A stretch of DNA of 64,000 nt from Membranipora membranacea (lineage: Eukaryota > Bryozoa > Gymnolaemata > Cheilostomatida > Membraniporidae): positions 9,362,001 to 9,426,000 of the forward strand of contig OU612073.1 of NCBI GenBank assembly GCA_914767715.1, read 5' to 3'. The position numbers and the translations under genes were made by a program. The notes below the pieces were generated by a model. It did no database searches. It was not told the DNA's origin and saw nothing but the letters and a program-made list of their open reading frames with translations. Numbering within the stretch: position 1 is the stretch's first letter; every line of letters starts with the position of its first letter. This document shows, one piece after another, positions 36,339 through 47,423 of the stretch.

Positions 36339-36871
36339 TCAAAGGAAGGTTACATGTTTATGACTTAGCATGATCGAAGATAGGCTCCTCATGAATTGTG
36401 TAAATTCATTGAAGCCCCTTATAACACCGCCAGTTCACACATTTAATGCTTAGGCGCCAGATTATAGGGAGATGTGAGTTTAACAATGCATCCCTGCCGG
36501 TCATAATACACCCATAGTTGTTTATAATACACCCCCAGCGGGTTATAACACACCCCTGGAGGCTTGTATTGCGTACGATCAGAAATGTGCACACAGCAAG
36601 AAATTGTGCTACTGAGTGCAATTTTTGTTGCCGATAGTTGAGTGAAATGAGAAAAAGGCTCAAAATCGTATGGTAAACTCGCAGCCTCTATAATAATAGC
36701 GCTAGTTACTCCGTCCGTTACCCTGACTTCAGATCTAGATGGAATTTTGAACATAATTCGTTCGGGCATTAAGAGGTCTACCTCCATGTTTTCAAAATTA
36801 CTTCTGCCTGCATAGTAAGATTCTATTCTTGTGAATTAAGAAGAGTTCCTGTATTGGGATGGCTCTTGTTA

Positions 36872-39606
36872 TCACTCTAACCCCAGCATTAATGGCAACG
36901 GACGACGAAATAAGAAGTGTTGAGTTGTTGTTGGATACTGTATGTCATTATATTCTTCATATTCAAAGTCGAAGTCGTACCCTGATAAAATGATCAAAGT
37001 AAAATAAATAAAATAATGATGTGCATAGATTGTGATGATAATCAGCACATCAAAAGACAATAATGGATGGCAGCATATAAAAGAGTGCGTAGTAATAAAT
37101 TGACATCAAATTGACACAATCGTCCTATTAGTTAACTCACAAAATTGATGCCGGATATAGGGTTTATTCCATCCAATAATAGTGTCTGATAGTTAGTATA
37201 CAGATAAATAGGTGCCTGCAATTAAAATACTTTTGTTAAATACCTAATTACGGATAGGAGAAATAGTAGCAATAATAATTTGATACCAGTGGATGCGATA
37301 AAGCAATGCTTTCTACACTTTATAAAAATGCCATTTGTCATCAATGAAATATAGATTATCCCATGCAGTAATTTAATACAAGAGCTTCGCTGTTGTTATT
37401 CCACACCAAATATGAACTGAAAATACAATATTGTTTTAACTTACATGTGTGTCACATAGATACAGCGCAGAGTATTGAGATCTTGATATAAAGTGCTTAG
37501 AATCTCATAAAACAGATCGAGTTGTATATGGATAAAATTGTCTCCATATTAGCTGAGATGAGACTAGCGATCACAAAATTTGAACTTGCTTATTGACGGT
37601 GCAAGTCTAAGATGGTACAAAATAATGTTGCAGTACAAGTATCAGCACATAAGCTGGTATAATGATGTTTGTAACAATAGATAGCTAAAGTATTAAAAGC
37701 TGGCATTATTAGTCATGTTGTAGTGTGTGTGTTTTTAATAATAATCATAATGTGTCATTAATTATGACCACGATTGGTGCATACCAATACAGTTCCCACT
37801 CTCGATCCTGCAAGTAAAAGAAATGTTGACACTAAGATTCAGAACAGGAAGATATGGTAGGGAGATAAATAAATAGAGATAGCAAAACGGAATGTAATGA
37901 CTTTGAGTCAGTCAGAGGTGTGCTTTGGTGATACTTAATCCAATAAACAATGATAAATATATACCTCACAAACAGGATTGATTGATGAATTAAAAAAATT
38001 AATAGAGATGGTTGCATGTCAAGTAGCCTGCAAAGAGCGTATCAATACACGCTTTGACAGTTGGACTTTTAAACCCCCCTCCCTCCCACTCTGTGTCACA
38101 TGTGATTTTTTATACATCGAGAAACCCTCTACAGGTGTACAATCATTCAAAGAGTGGAGGGGTGCAGACTTGTACTAATGGAATCAGGGTTCGAGTTTAG
38201 ACATCAATGATGACTCTTTGTGCTCATTAAGAAAAAACAGGGTTGAAAAAATGGTACAGTATTTATTATTATATAATAAATTGAGGACAATGTAAGCAAT
38301 AAAGTATAATACTGAGAACAGAATGATTGAAACTTACATGCTTATGATATCTTCAGCATCATGGGTGAAGCATTGCACTGGCAAGCATAGACTCTGCAAG
38401 GAGAAAATGTACAATGATGACTTTTTCCAGCGTAACAGATAGCATAATTATTGTAAAAGGTAATTTCGGCAGGCACAGGCAGTGCTCAGATACTTTTGGC
38501 TTTTTGAAAGCCAAAGGAAAAAGAAAACGACTCTAGGCTTTCATAAGTACACACAGTCTTGATACTACTTATGATGTCAAGGGTTTGGGGAAAATGGAAA
38601 TCAGGCTTGCGTCCAATCAAACGCCCTCCGAAATAAATAAGTGTTGCCAAGCTTGTAGGCTACATCAAGACTCAAGTAAATGGAGCAAAAGAGATATAAT
38701 TTGTAAGAATTTAGTGAAGACAGGGGAACTGCACGGAATCCCCTGCTTGGTTAAATTACAACCAGTCCTTTATCGATCACCCTACCTTTTCCATCCTAGC
38801 ACCGGCCAGGACTGTTAACTAGTACCCACCCACCAATTGGTGGGTGGGGGGGGGTAACTTCTGGTTATTGAGATGAGGATAGATTTTATTTATTGCGAGA
38901 CAACCACCACTATTCAGATTGTTTGATTAATTGCCGCTTTTAGTGAAAGAAATGGTTAAACTGGATGATCTGGCTTTGCTTTGGATGTCAGTTATAACAC
39001 CGGTAATTGCATGTCCTTGCTTCTAGAAGGAAAATATTCTATAGCTCGATTGTAATCGAAAACAAGGAACCACAGATTTCTGAGGTCACTGGTAAAAAAT
39101 TAGCTGCACCACAAACTAGTAAAGTCTCTTTTAAATTTTTTCCTGTCTCATTTAAACAGCAGTTAATGGTTTTTAAGTTTCCGTATTATCACCTTGGGAT
39201 GTTTGAAATTTAAAAAATCAACAAGAACAGCAACCACCACTAAGCCACACATACAGTGTTACAATTATTACTGCAGGGCCATAGTTTGGGAAAAAAAATG
39301 GTGGGGGAGGCAAAAGTTCGGAGCGAGTCCAGGAGGGGCGCTGTAAGCTCCTCCCCGAGCAATTTAAGGCATAAGATTAGCAAACGAAAATCCATGAGGA
39401 GCTGATTCTGACATGAATTTTTCAATTATAATGTTTTTAAGCCACTGTATTTAGCTTTCTAGAAGAGTCAGTACCTCCCTGCCTCCCCTTGAAATACGGG
39501 CTTGCACCACTAAGCGACACATACAGCGTTACAATTATTCTTAATGGTATAAATTCTAAAAAGTACTCACCAGCAAATGAGTCAACGCAATAAACTTCGC
39601 AAACAT
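36872..39606 (-). CDS. Unrecognised 74-aa secreted peptide precursor, 4 exons
   Basis: Exons: 39606-39571, 38393-38338, 37807-37785 (23 nt) and 36981-36872 (stop TGA). All have good GT..AG sites and sum to 225 nt, 74 aa. The start MFAKFIALTH plus LLSLCLPVQC forms a clear signal peptide of about 20 residues. The mature part has one Cys (in SGNCIG), an acidic aromatic block DFDFEYEEYNDIQY, a TTTQHFLF stretch and an RR pair before PLPLMLGLE. The acidic spacer and dibasic site resemble a neuropeptide or small hormone precursor, but there is no amidation glycine, and that function is inference only. I recognise no family. Intron 1 carries a hAT-like MITE flanked by a 35-bp duplication. The model rests on splice phases; transcript data are absent. 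Confidence 0.55.
39274..39504. mobile_element. hAT-like MITE copy 5, with 35-bp flanking direct repeats
   Basis: Starts CAGGGCCATAGTTTGGG and ends AAATACGGGCTTG. The flanks 39235-39270 and 39505-39539 are near-identical copies of CACCACTAAGC..ACACATACAG..TTACAATTATT, much longer than the 5-bp duplication of copies 1 and 3. It lies in intron 1 of the secreted-peptide gene. Confidence 0.75.
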
Positions 39607-40267
39607 GGCGTAAAAGTTCCGATACCTCTGCAATAAGTGCTCCAGTCCGCTATGGAATGGCGGTTGTGAAAAACCACAAACTTGATATTGTTTTGCCGTT
39701 TTCAAGCAAAAGTTCAGGGATCACAGTGTCAGGAGCATTTTTGTAACTCCTGACAAATACCATAGTTATTATACTGATATTTATTAGTGTAGGTAAGCAG
39801 CAGCCTTAGAGAGCCTGTATTTATCAATTGAATTATGATTATTATGGACGGCACAGTGCAAATTAATGGTTTATAAACTGTGCATGCGCTAAAAGCATGC
39901 TTGTGTTATTCCATGGCTTACTCAGAGATGTTTAATTTATTTAGCCTTGGTATGCTGAGCTAGCAAAATATAACTTATTGTACTATCTTAAATAATCTAC
40001 CGTACAATGCAAAAGTGTAGCACAAAGGAGCCGATCATTAAGGCATAACTGATCATTATATCAAGCGCTAAATGCTTGGCGTGCTAATAATGATTGAAGG
40101 ATGTTTGATTTAGCTTCAGTTTAATTATTATGAAACAAAAATATAATTAGGAAGATAATTAGTTAGTAATATGTAAATTTAGGCAGCAACTATTAGAGAC
40201 ACAACTGCCTCAACAAAAATAGTGTTCAACAATGTTTATTGCAACAGTGACCTTTTAATCAATGCTA

Positions 40268-40287
40268 TCCCCCCCCCCCCCCCCCCA
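40268..40287 (+). repeat. Poly-C tract
   Basis: A run of about 18-20 C in otherwise AT-rich DNA. Confidence 0.85.
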
Positions 40288-40684
40288 TTTTATTAGCCAC
40301 TACACTATGATTATTTATTTATTATTGGTTTTTAGTTGTGACTATTTATCTGGTCATGGAAAGCAGCATTAGAAAAACTGATGGCTGTAGAATTATTATT
40401 AATTCTATGATTAACATAACTTATACATACTGGAAACTTCAGAATAGGAGTAAGATCATTTTTATGTTTAATAATTATTTATTATCAAATAAATGACATA
40501 CGTAGCGATGCCATGTGCTAACCAATATTTATCATATGTTTTATAATTAATCTTGGGTTTATGAGTCATGTATAGTCAGCAAACAGTCAGCATCATTGCA
40601 AAATATCGACCCTAGCAAATGTTCTACTTATCAGCAAACGGAATTTTTTATGCGCCACCTCAACATTATTGCACCATGCCAACT

Positions 40685-42291
40685 CAACAATCCTAACACC
40701 CTATATAAGGCAGGGCCCACCGTAGTAAGTTTGTAGTATCATTTTTGGACTTTGGCAGCAAGGGTTTGTCAGAGTGGAAGCATTTTAGACTTTGGTAGCA
40801 AGGGTTTACCAAGAGTATCAATTATAGACATTGGTGGTAAGAGATTATTGAGGTGAAATACAGAGTTCAGGATTACAAGTTGAAGACACGGTGACAGAGA
40901 CGTACACAAAGAGGAATTACAAAGTTCAAGATTACGAGTTGAAAACACGGTGACAGAGACGTACACAAAGAGGAATTACAGAGTTCAAGATTACGAGTTG
41001 AAGACACGGTGACAGAGACGTACACAAGGAGGAATTACAGAGTTCAAGATTACGAGTTGAAGACACGGTGACAGAGACGTACACAAAGAGGAATTACAGA
41101 GTTCAAGATTACGAGTTGAAGACACGGTGACAGAGACGTACACAAGGAGGAATTACAGAGTTCAAGATTACAAGTTGAAGCCACGGTGACAGAGACGTAC
41201 ACAAAGAGGAATTACAGAGTTCAAGATTACTAGTTTGAAGACATAGTGACAGGAGCATTCACAAAGAAGAATTACAGACTTCACTAGAATATAGCAAGTA
41301 CCGTATTATTTCGTAAGGCAATTATTTTTAAGACCTTGAAGATTTATTTATATCTCAAATTTTATGAAGTTAAAGTGTCATCTGATTTTGTTTTCAATAA
41401 ATTCAAAATTCGCAAGAGGCTAATATTTTCTAGCCGGGAAGGTGGCACTTCAGGGTATTTATTGGCATACCTAAAGTGGGGCGTAAAGCAGTTTATTTTG
41501 GCTAGTGAGACTGCTTCGCTTGGGTCAAATACTTTAATAAGTTAACATAACTATTGGAGAGCTTGAATTAAAGTCATCCTTTGATGTAATTGAAAGGGAT
41601 TATTTATAAGGCTGAGATTTAATTTTGTTATCATAAGTAGACTATTAAGTTATATGTTATGTAATAGTAAAGCTAACTCTTTGAAGTATCATTTCCCGCA
41701 AGTCAGGGTAAGGATAGTCCTAGTTCTATCAAGTAGCCTTTTCTGTTCAGAACTGTGAACGGTAGAACGAAGTCTATTTTTGGGTTGCCTTTTGTTAAAC
41801 AAAGCACTTGATTATTGACATAATAGACTAATTGAGATATTAATCTGGTTTATTAACCTAGTGTGTAGACATAAACATAGACAGATCATACATAATTTGT
41901 CGCATTCTTGTAAACTTTCCTAACCACGTCATAATAAGGAAGTTACAATAGGGTTTCCCCGTGAAGTTCCTTTGTAATATTGAGGAGGGAATTCCCTAAG
42001 TTAAACTATCTTGAGTAACTACAGTTGAATAGTATTAATTGACCATAGAATTTAACGCTTATTATTACTTTGTATTTTGAGATATTACCCCTGCTAGGAA
42101 CCTGAGAAAATTAGTATTTACTAACGGCGTAAAACCAAAAGCCCACCTTACCAGCCTGACAACAGTCTTGTCTGGGACAAATCCCTAATAATTAATGGGA
42201 TAAGGTCAATGCCCTGGATGTATATAGATTGAGGAATCTCACTGTTATCGCAAAGACGGTACAGGACTAGGTGCTGAAGGTCATTATGAAT
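40685..42291 (+). mobile_element. Possible LTR-like or other transcribed repeat unit with tandem array
   Basis: A TATA-like CCTATATAAGGCAG (40690-40703) is followed by G/T-rich leader, three imperfect ~44-bp units (ACTTTGGYAGCAAGGGTTT, 40748-40850), then the 59-bp array (40851-41283). Compact non-coding sequence runs on to about 42290, where MITE copy 6 starts. The promoter-leader layout recalls an LTR or a repeat with its own pol II promoter, but I found no TG..CA ends, primer site or coding region, so the type is open. Confidence 0.3.
40851..41283. repeat. 59-bp tandem repeat, about 7 copies
   Basis: The unit contains GAGGAATTACAGAGTTCAAG, ATTACGAGTTGAAGACACGG and TGACAGAGACGTACACAAA. Starts at 40911, 40970 and 41029 show the 59-bp period. 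Inner copies differ by only one to three bases while the last is worn. The period is not a multiple of three, so it is not a protein repeat. Confidence 0.95.
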
Positions 42292-42535
42292 CAGGGGTGT
42301 AGTTTAGAAAAAATGGTAGGGGAAGCAAAAGTCTGAGGCGAGTCCAAAGCATCACCCTGGAGGGGGGGGGGCTGTAAGCTCCTCTCCAAGCAATTTAAGA
42401 CATATAATTAGTAAATGGTATTCCCAGAGGAGCTGATTTTGACATGGATTATTCAATTTTAGTGTTTTTTGGCCATTGTATTTAACTTTCTAGGGGAAGC
42501 AGTGCCTCTCTGTCTCCCCTTAAACTACGGACCTG
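42292..42535. mobile_element. hAT-like MITE copy 6
   Basis: CAGGGGTGTAGTTTAGAAAA at the left, AAACTACGGACCTG at the right. TCATTATGA occurs on both sides, directly at the right and two bases off the left end, so the duplication is longer than 5 bp or the end has gained two bases. Confidence 0.75.
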
Positions 42536-42597
42536 TCATTATGATGCATAAATTAAAATACACACCCGTCCTGTTTTCATATTTATAATTGTAGAGA

Positions 42598-42924
42598 TAG
42601 CCTTGTCACTTGGCCAATTATTTTGTTTTGGTTGGGTAACTTGACAAGGCTATTGTAGGGCAACTATGTAGCCACAGATATATAAGCCCATGATATGTGT
42701 TTGTTTATGACAATTTACTGCTGTCATATTTTAGAGCGCTGCCAGAATGTGTGATGAGATGTGACCCCAAAAAGACTCATAATTGCGAAACTGCTGACAG
42801 GTCCTTGAATATACCTGAAATTGTTAAGAACTTTTATATTAGAATCTAAACTGCCCAAGTCTAGCTTCTTCACACAGCCACCTTTTTTTGGATTTTTGAA
42901 AAAAGTGGCCACATGACAAGGCTA
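42598..42924. mobile_element. TA-flanked 327-bp inverted-repeat element
   Basis: Left end TAGCCTTGTCACTTGGCCA, right end TGGCCACATGACAAGGCTA. The inverted ends are ~19 bp with two or three mismatches and are bounded by TA on both sides, as in Tc1/mariner-type MITEs. A 62-codon frame inside (42912-42724, -) has no support as a gene. Confidence 0.6.
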
Positions 42925-43133
42925 GCCTAGGACAGTGACATGATTGTATCTTAGCAGGTAAATTAAGGATTTTTCAGTTATCACAAGCTCTCTTCATTAA
43001 ATTTCGTTTGTTTATCAAAAAACAAACAGTTTGATCGCAATTGCAACCGATAAACCTTTGGCTGGTTTTCTCAATATACAATAAACCTGAAACAGGGTCA
43101 CGATAATAATGTCAGGTCAGTGACCTAAATGTT

Positions 43134-43134
<1 letters not shown>

Positions 43135-43164
<30 letters not shown>
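43135..43164 (+). repeat. 30-nt poly-G tract
   Basis: Thirty consecutive G residues, the longest homopolymer in the window; the true length may be uncertain in the assembly. Confidence 0.9.
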
Positions 43165-43333
43165 CGACCCTGAGTTATTAGACTTTGCTCATTAACTTTA
43201 AAACAAACAGCTGTTAACTGACCACAAACCAAGTATCAAATAGAAGAAGCAAAAAACATCGAGTGAAATCCATCAAATACTGGAGTCAAACAAACCCAGT
43301 TGAGTGATTCTAACAGATAAGGTAGATAATAAG

Positions 43334-43555
43334 TCAACATGTGTGGCAAGTTTTGTGATTGTACCCGATTGTAGTCCTCATGTGTTTTGGGAATAACCAG
43401 GCTGGACTTTCCAATGATGGCTGTTTGGTACTAGCATAAGAAATCAGCAACAAAATGGGCAAAACTAGATATGCGGCACTCAGCAGTTTCTTGTGGTTTT
43501 CTCTCTCCCTCCACAGAATTTGCTGAAAGCAGCCTTTCTGCACGATATAAAGCAT
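43334..43555 (-). CDS. Doubtful 73-codon frame with one hydrophobic span
   Basis: Opens MLYIVQKGCFQQILWRE, has a basic stretch (RERENHKK) and then LLSAAYLVLPILLLISYA, a membrane-anchor-like span, and ends at a stop. The layout resembles the N-terminus of a type II Golgi enzyme, but no further exon or family match is visible. It may be chance. Confidence 0.15.
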   Translation of the reverse strand: MLYIVQKGCFQQILWRERENHKKLLSAAYLVLPILLLISYASTKQPSLESPAWLFPKHMRTTIGYNHKTCHTC

Positions 43556-44339
43556 TTATATAGTCATGGCATTTATCATTCTATATTAAACTTTCTAATG
43601 ACCTTGCATGCATTGATCAGTCGAACACTCAATTAAACTAAATTCTGAGAACATTTTCAAATGCAATTTTATTTAAGCACATAGGTTGTAGAATGATGTA
43701 TGTTGTATATTTTGCATGTTGTACATTGCTATATGTTGGTTGCACATAGCACAAGACTACGAGTGATCATATTAGCCAAAAAATCTAAAATGCATAAAAG
43801 TACAATTGAAAAAATTGGCTCATCTTGAAGCTTTACTTCATTGCAATAACACAAATCTTATGGTCAGGTATAGTAGTTAAATTTGAACCCCAATGTCAAT
43901 ATTCTGTGGCGCGCAGCAAATTTGAAGCTATTTTGATATATTAGGCAATAAATTGTAGACATCAGATCTCTGATATATCAGACAAGGTGAGCAACTCAAA
44001 CTCATTATTTTTTCTTCATTTGCATCAAGATAATTTCAAAGACAAGATAACTTCTCTTGTCAAGTGATATTTGGGGGATATGATATCTAGCACAAATTTT
44101 TAATGAATAGAAACATTTCATGTCTCATTTTATGCTTAACATGTTCCATCTCAAGGCACGTTACAAGACAATATTTGCATATTAATTATTTTGGTACATA
44201 AAACCTCACAGTTTAATATCGTATCAATAGGAAAAGTGTACAGATGTTGATTCCAATGATGCTCCCATTATATGTTTTAAGATTGGAACTGCATCAAATA
44301 GCTACAGCCCAATATTCAGCAAAGTCATTCACCTTTATC

Positions 44340-46140
44340 TTACAAGGATTTCAGTAATCGGGATGCTTTTGGAATCTCATCTAATGAGAAAACTTCAGTT
44401 TCATCTGCATCACGAACCCCGCCATTTTCAGTGGCTATTTTCAGGTTTCTTTCCATGTAGTCTGCGATGGCAGCCATACATCCTTCCGTATACCCATTCC
44501 TATACATGAGTGACATGCGCTTTAACTGTAGGGAATCCTCCTTTAAATGAGATAACGGTGACAAGAATTCGTGACCGACACGTCCGCAGAGCCTTAGCTG
44601 TGGTATCTCTGATTTGACCTTTGCAGTGATCCCGTGTGCTGAGAAGACCGAAACTTCTCCCGGAGGAAGCAAAGGTCTTTTGCCGACTTTTTGGCTTTGT
44701 ACATCCAATGACTTTCTAAACTTCTGCAAACTCTCAGAGACTTTGTCAAGATCCCCTCCTTTGATATCTTCGAACAAATTTACCCGGGGCAGAAAATAAT
44801 GTGGGCAGGATCTTGTATAGATACAGCTGATCAAGTCATCTAACAATCCTGCAAAACAGAAAGCAAGCATATCATGACGTGGTGCAAAAATGGAGCAACT
44901 ACATTCACATCAGAAAGTTTTATGCCTTTTTTTAATCTATACATTAGACTCATTTTTTTGCCAAGATGAAATTAATGACTTGGTAATCTATCTGTACGTA
45001 GGACTCGGATACCAAGATTCTCCAAGGTCCACAGTTCAGGTGGCAGCTTCTCACAAGCCCACATCAGAATGGCTTTACTATGATAACTGTTGACAATCCG
45101 CTCCTCCCCAGAAGGGTTGTCCTTAATCATGTATTTGATGATGTATTTGAAAATTCTCTGAGCATGTTGCTTGCAAGGTGCCTCACGATTAGAGATCAGA
45201 ACTACTTCTGACTCAGAGAATAGCCGCCAGTATGTGTGGAGATACCTCTCTTCAGATTCATTTCTTGGTTTGCAGACCAGCATAATTCCCTTAGAAACAA
45301 CAGTGTTCACCAAATTCATAGGCCGCCAGGCCCAATTTCTGTGCATCCATTCTCAAAGAAAAGTAGGCCAAACCTCCAACCTAACAGCCGGAACAATATC
45401 TACCAAGCACTCGTCAACAAATACTTCGTCTTCCTGGTTAAACGCAACCGACGCAAATGGTACTGCAATTGACAGAGATTTGTCTCTGCGTTGAGGTGGG
45501 TTCAATTTGAATATTCCCCTGACGCTGACTGATGCTCCATGCTCTTCCAGTGTCTGCAGGCAACAAACTTCTGAAGGTGGCAAACTCGGTTAGCTTCTGC
45601 TAGAGCGTCATAAAACTTGTTGTAAAAACGCTGCGCCGAATAAAAGCTTTCGCATACCTCATTGTAGTATTCTTTGTCCAAGGATGAATGATGTGGTTTG
45701 CTGTTGTGAGTAACTAATATGTTGACAAAAGGAGAGTCTTCTGAATCTTGTTTCACCTGGTAATGCAATTCTTCCGGTAGAAGTTCTCGTAGTGGTAACA
45801 CATACATTATGTCCCTTTCAATTGCAAACTGAACCATGTTCAAGTCCTGTACACTAAGTACCTCACAATGCTTACTGCTTATGGCAGGCACATCTTCAGC
45901 TGTGCTGCCCGCATCCAGTAATGTGAGTGTAGCACTTAATTTCTCAGACACAGCACTCAGCAGATCCAAGATAATCTTTCTAGAAGCGTCTTCAAACGGC
46001 TTTCTTGTAGGAAAAGTCTGAAACTGATCAATATCTGCCAAGTCAAAAAACGCTTCAACAAATTTGGCTGTGATTTGACGGTAGGTTTGCCCGCTGACTA
46101 GATCTGTAGGCATGCTGCTTCTGACAACCGTAGAATCCAT
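44340..46140 (-). pseudogene. Mab-21 domain / cGAS-like receptor gene, disrupted
   Basis: Two exons: 46140-44998 and 44848-44340, joined C|GA, which restores NLGIRVLRLLDDLISC. Domain order fits Mab-21: a GS motif (LDAGST), an E-x-D pair (ERDIMYVL, like EFDVMFKL of human cGAS), a third acidic residue in LVDIVPAVRL, then the C-terminal helical part with KAILMWACEKLPPELW and CPHYFLPRVNL. Two faults break it: a frame change between about 45592 and 45583, and an in-frame TGA at 45355-45353 just after VWPTFL, beyond which the same frame continues EWMHRNWAWRP. Without them it would code about 550 aa. cGAS-like receptors make cyclic dinucleotides on sensing nucleic acid; many Mab-21 relatives are inactive. 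GS to ERD spacing (~27 residues) is longer than in human cGAS. It is either a recent pseudogene or a sequence with two errors. Confidence 0.75.
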
Positions 46141-47423
46141 TGATCAAAGACAAGTCACAATTTAAACAATTTTAAACCAAAAACTACTCCTGTGTTGACT
46201 AAATCCTAGTGCTTGTGTGCAACATATAACATGAGAATTTGTAGTTATTTTGCTCAGTTGCAACCCCTATTGCACAACATTCTTGGCACTGCTGCAGTCA
46301 TGACTCATGAGCTAATAAAAACAAGTGGAATAGCAGATATATTACTTTTCATGACTTACTGAAACTAAGTTTGCCAACAATGAATTGTCAAAGTCCAAAT
46401 GGGGATTTCCAGTAAAAATTTCAATTAATGTGCGCAAAAAGTTTCCTTGTGCTAGCAGGCAATAGTTTATGACAAAAGTTTTACAAAATAACCGGCGTCA
46501 TCGAGAACAGCTGACAGCTGAGAATGACTTTTCCGCATGCCCTCATCATGCTACTGTCACGTGGCTGACTGGTGGTTGAATACTTTTGTTTCTATTCCCA
46601 AGTGGAAAAGCGGAGAATGTGCCGCTTGATCATTTGAGACTTTGAATTAAAACCCGTTCTCGGCACCTATTTACAGGGTCAAAATAACATTGCGACAAAA
46701 TTCCAACGAGTAAAATGCCACAGCGAACTGTACAACATGATAGGTCCTGAATACAATTATCCAGCTTTCCTTTTGTGTCAAAATGCCTGTGGATAAAACA
46801 CCACAGGTCAATATGAATGGAATACCATATAAAGCAACGTGCTATTGCATTATGGCACTAACACTGAGTCTGTGGTCCTTTGCAACAGAATTATCCACAG
46901 AATATGATATACAGGGACATAGATTCAGGCATATCAGCGTAGTGGAAAATGATTAAATGTATTATTTATTTTGGACATTTGAGCAAAAATAATTATAGTA
47001 CTTACCACAATCTTAGTGCCATTGACAACCTTAGTTTGGAAATAGATGATACACATACAGTCTACCAGAAACCTGAACTTACATATTCACAAGAAGAAAA
47101 TATATTAAATTAATGTAGACAGCTGAAAACTGTTTGTGTATATCTATGAATACTATAAAAATATAACACACTGATATTTTCCTGGATGCGGCATTTGAGC
47201 CTGTCTGTCTGTCAAGTAGAAAAAGTTATAATGATGAGAGCTGAAAATAAGTGTGTATATCTATAAAGATTGTTGAAAAATAACACATTAATATCTCCAG
47301 TAGTGTTGTAGTCAAGTGTGTGGTACTTTATGTAAATTTTTCATGATTGGTATATTCATTCTAAGTTGATGCCTGGATAAAAGGTATAGGGAAGATCCCT
47401 GATGTTCCTGAATCACTGTAGTC
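46141..47423. other. Intergenic between the cGAS-like gene and the TRIM-NHL gene
   Basis: No gene seen. It should contain the cGAS-like promoter and the 3' UTR of the TRIM-NHL gene. AT-rich; nothing striking apart from a repeated short phrase (CTGAAAA..TGTGTATATCTAT) near 47125 and 47242. Confidence 0.5.

Larger units (their letters stand above)
32312..36871. other. Gene-poor region with repeats
   Basis: No convincing gene. Holds a foldback element (33058-33146), MITE copy 4 (33944-34169), AT-rich TATAT sequence (34247-34318), the inverted partner of the 29.5-kb repeat (34890-35105), a CAG repeat (36299-36336), and one unassigned 114-codon frame (36787-36443, -) that includes an internal ~30-bp repeat. 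Confidence 0.5.

Noticed and set aside
42724-42912. 62-codon minus frame starting MATFFKNPKKGG
   Set aside because: Lies entirely within the TA-bounded inverted-repeat element, starting in its terminal repeat.
45353-45355. In-frame TGA as selenocysteine in the cGAS-like gene
   Set aside because: No selenoprotein is known in the Mab-21 family, I see no SECIS-like structure, and a separate frameshift is also present, so decay or error is simpler.
45571-45585. A 15-nt GT..AG stretch as an intron repairing the frameshift
   Set aside because: Far below the minimum size for splicing, and its removal would not bridge to the downstream frame.
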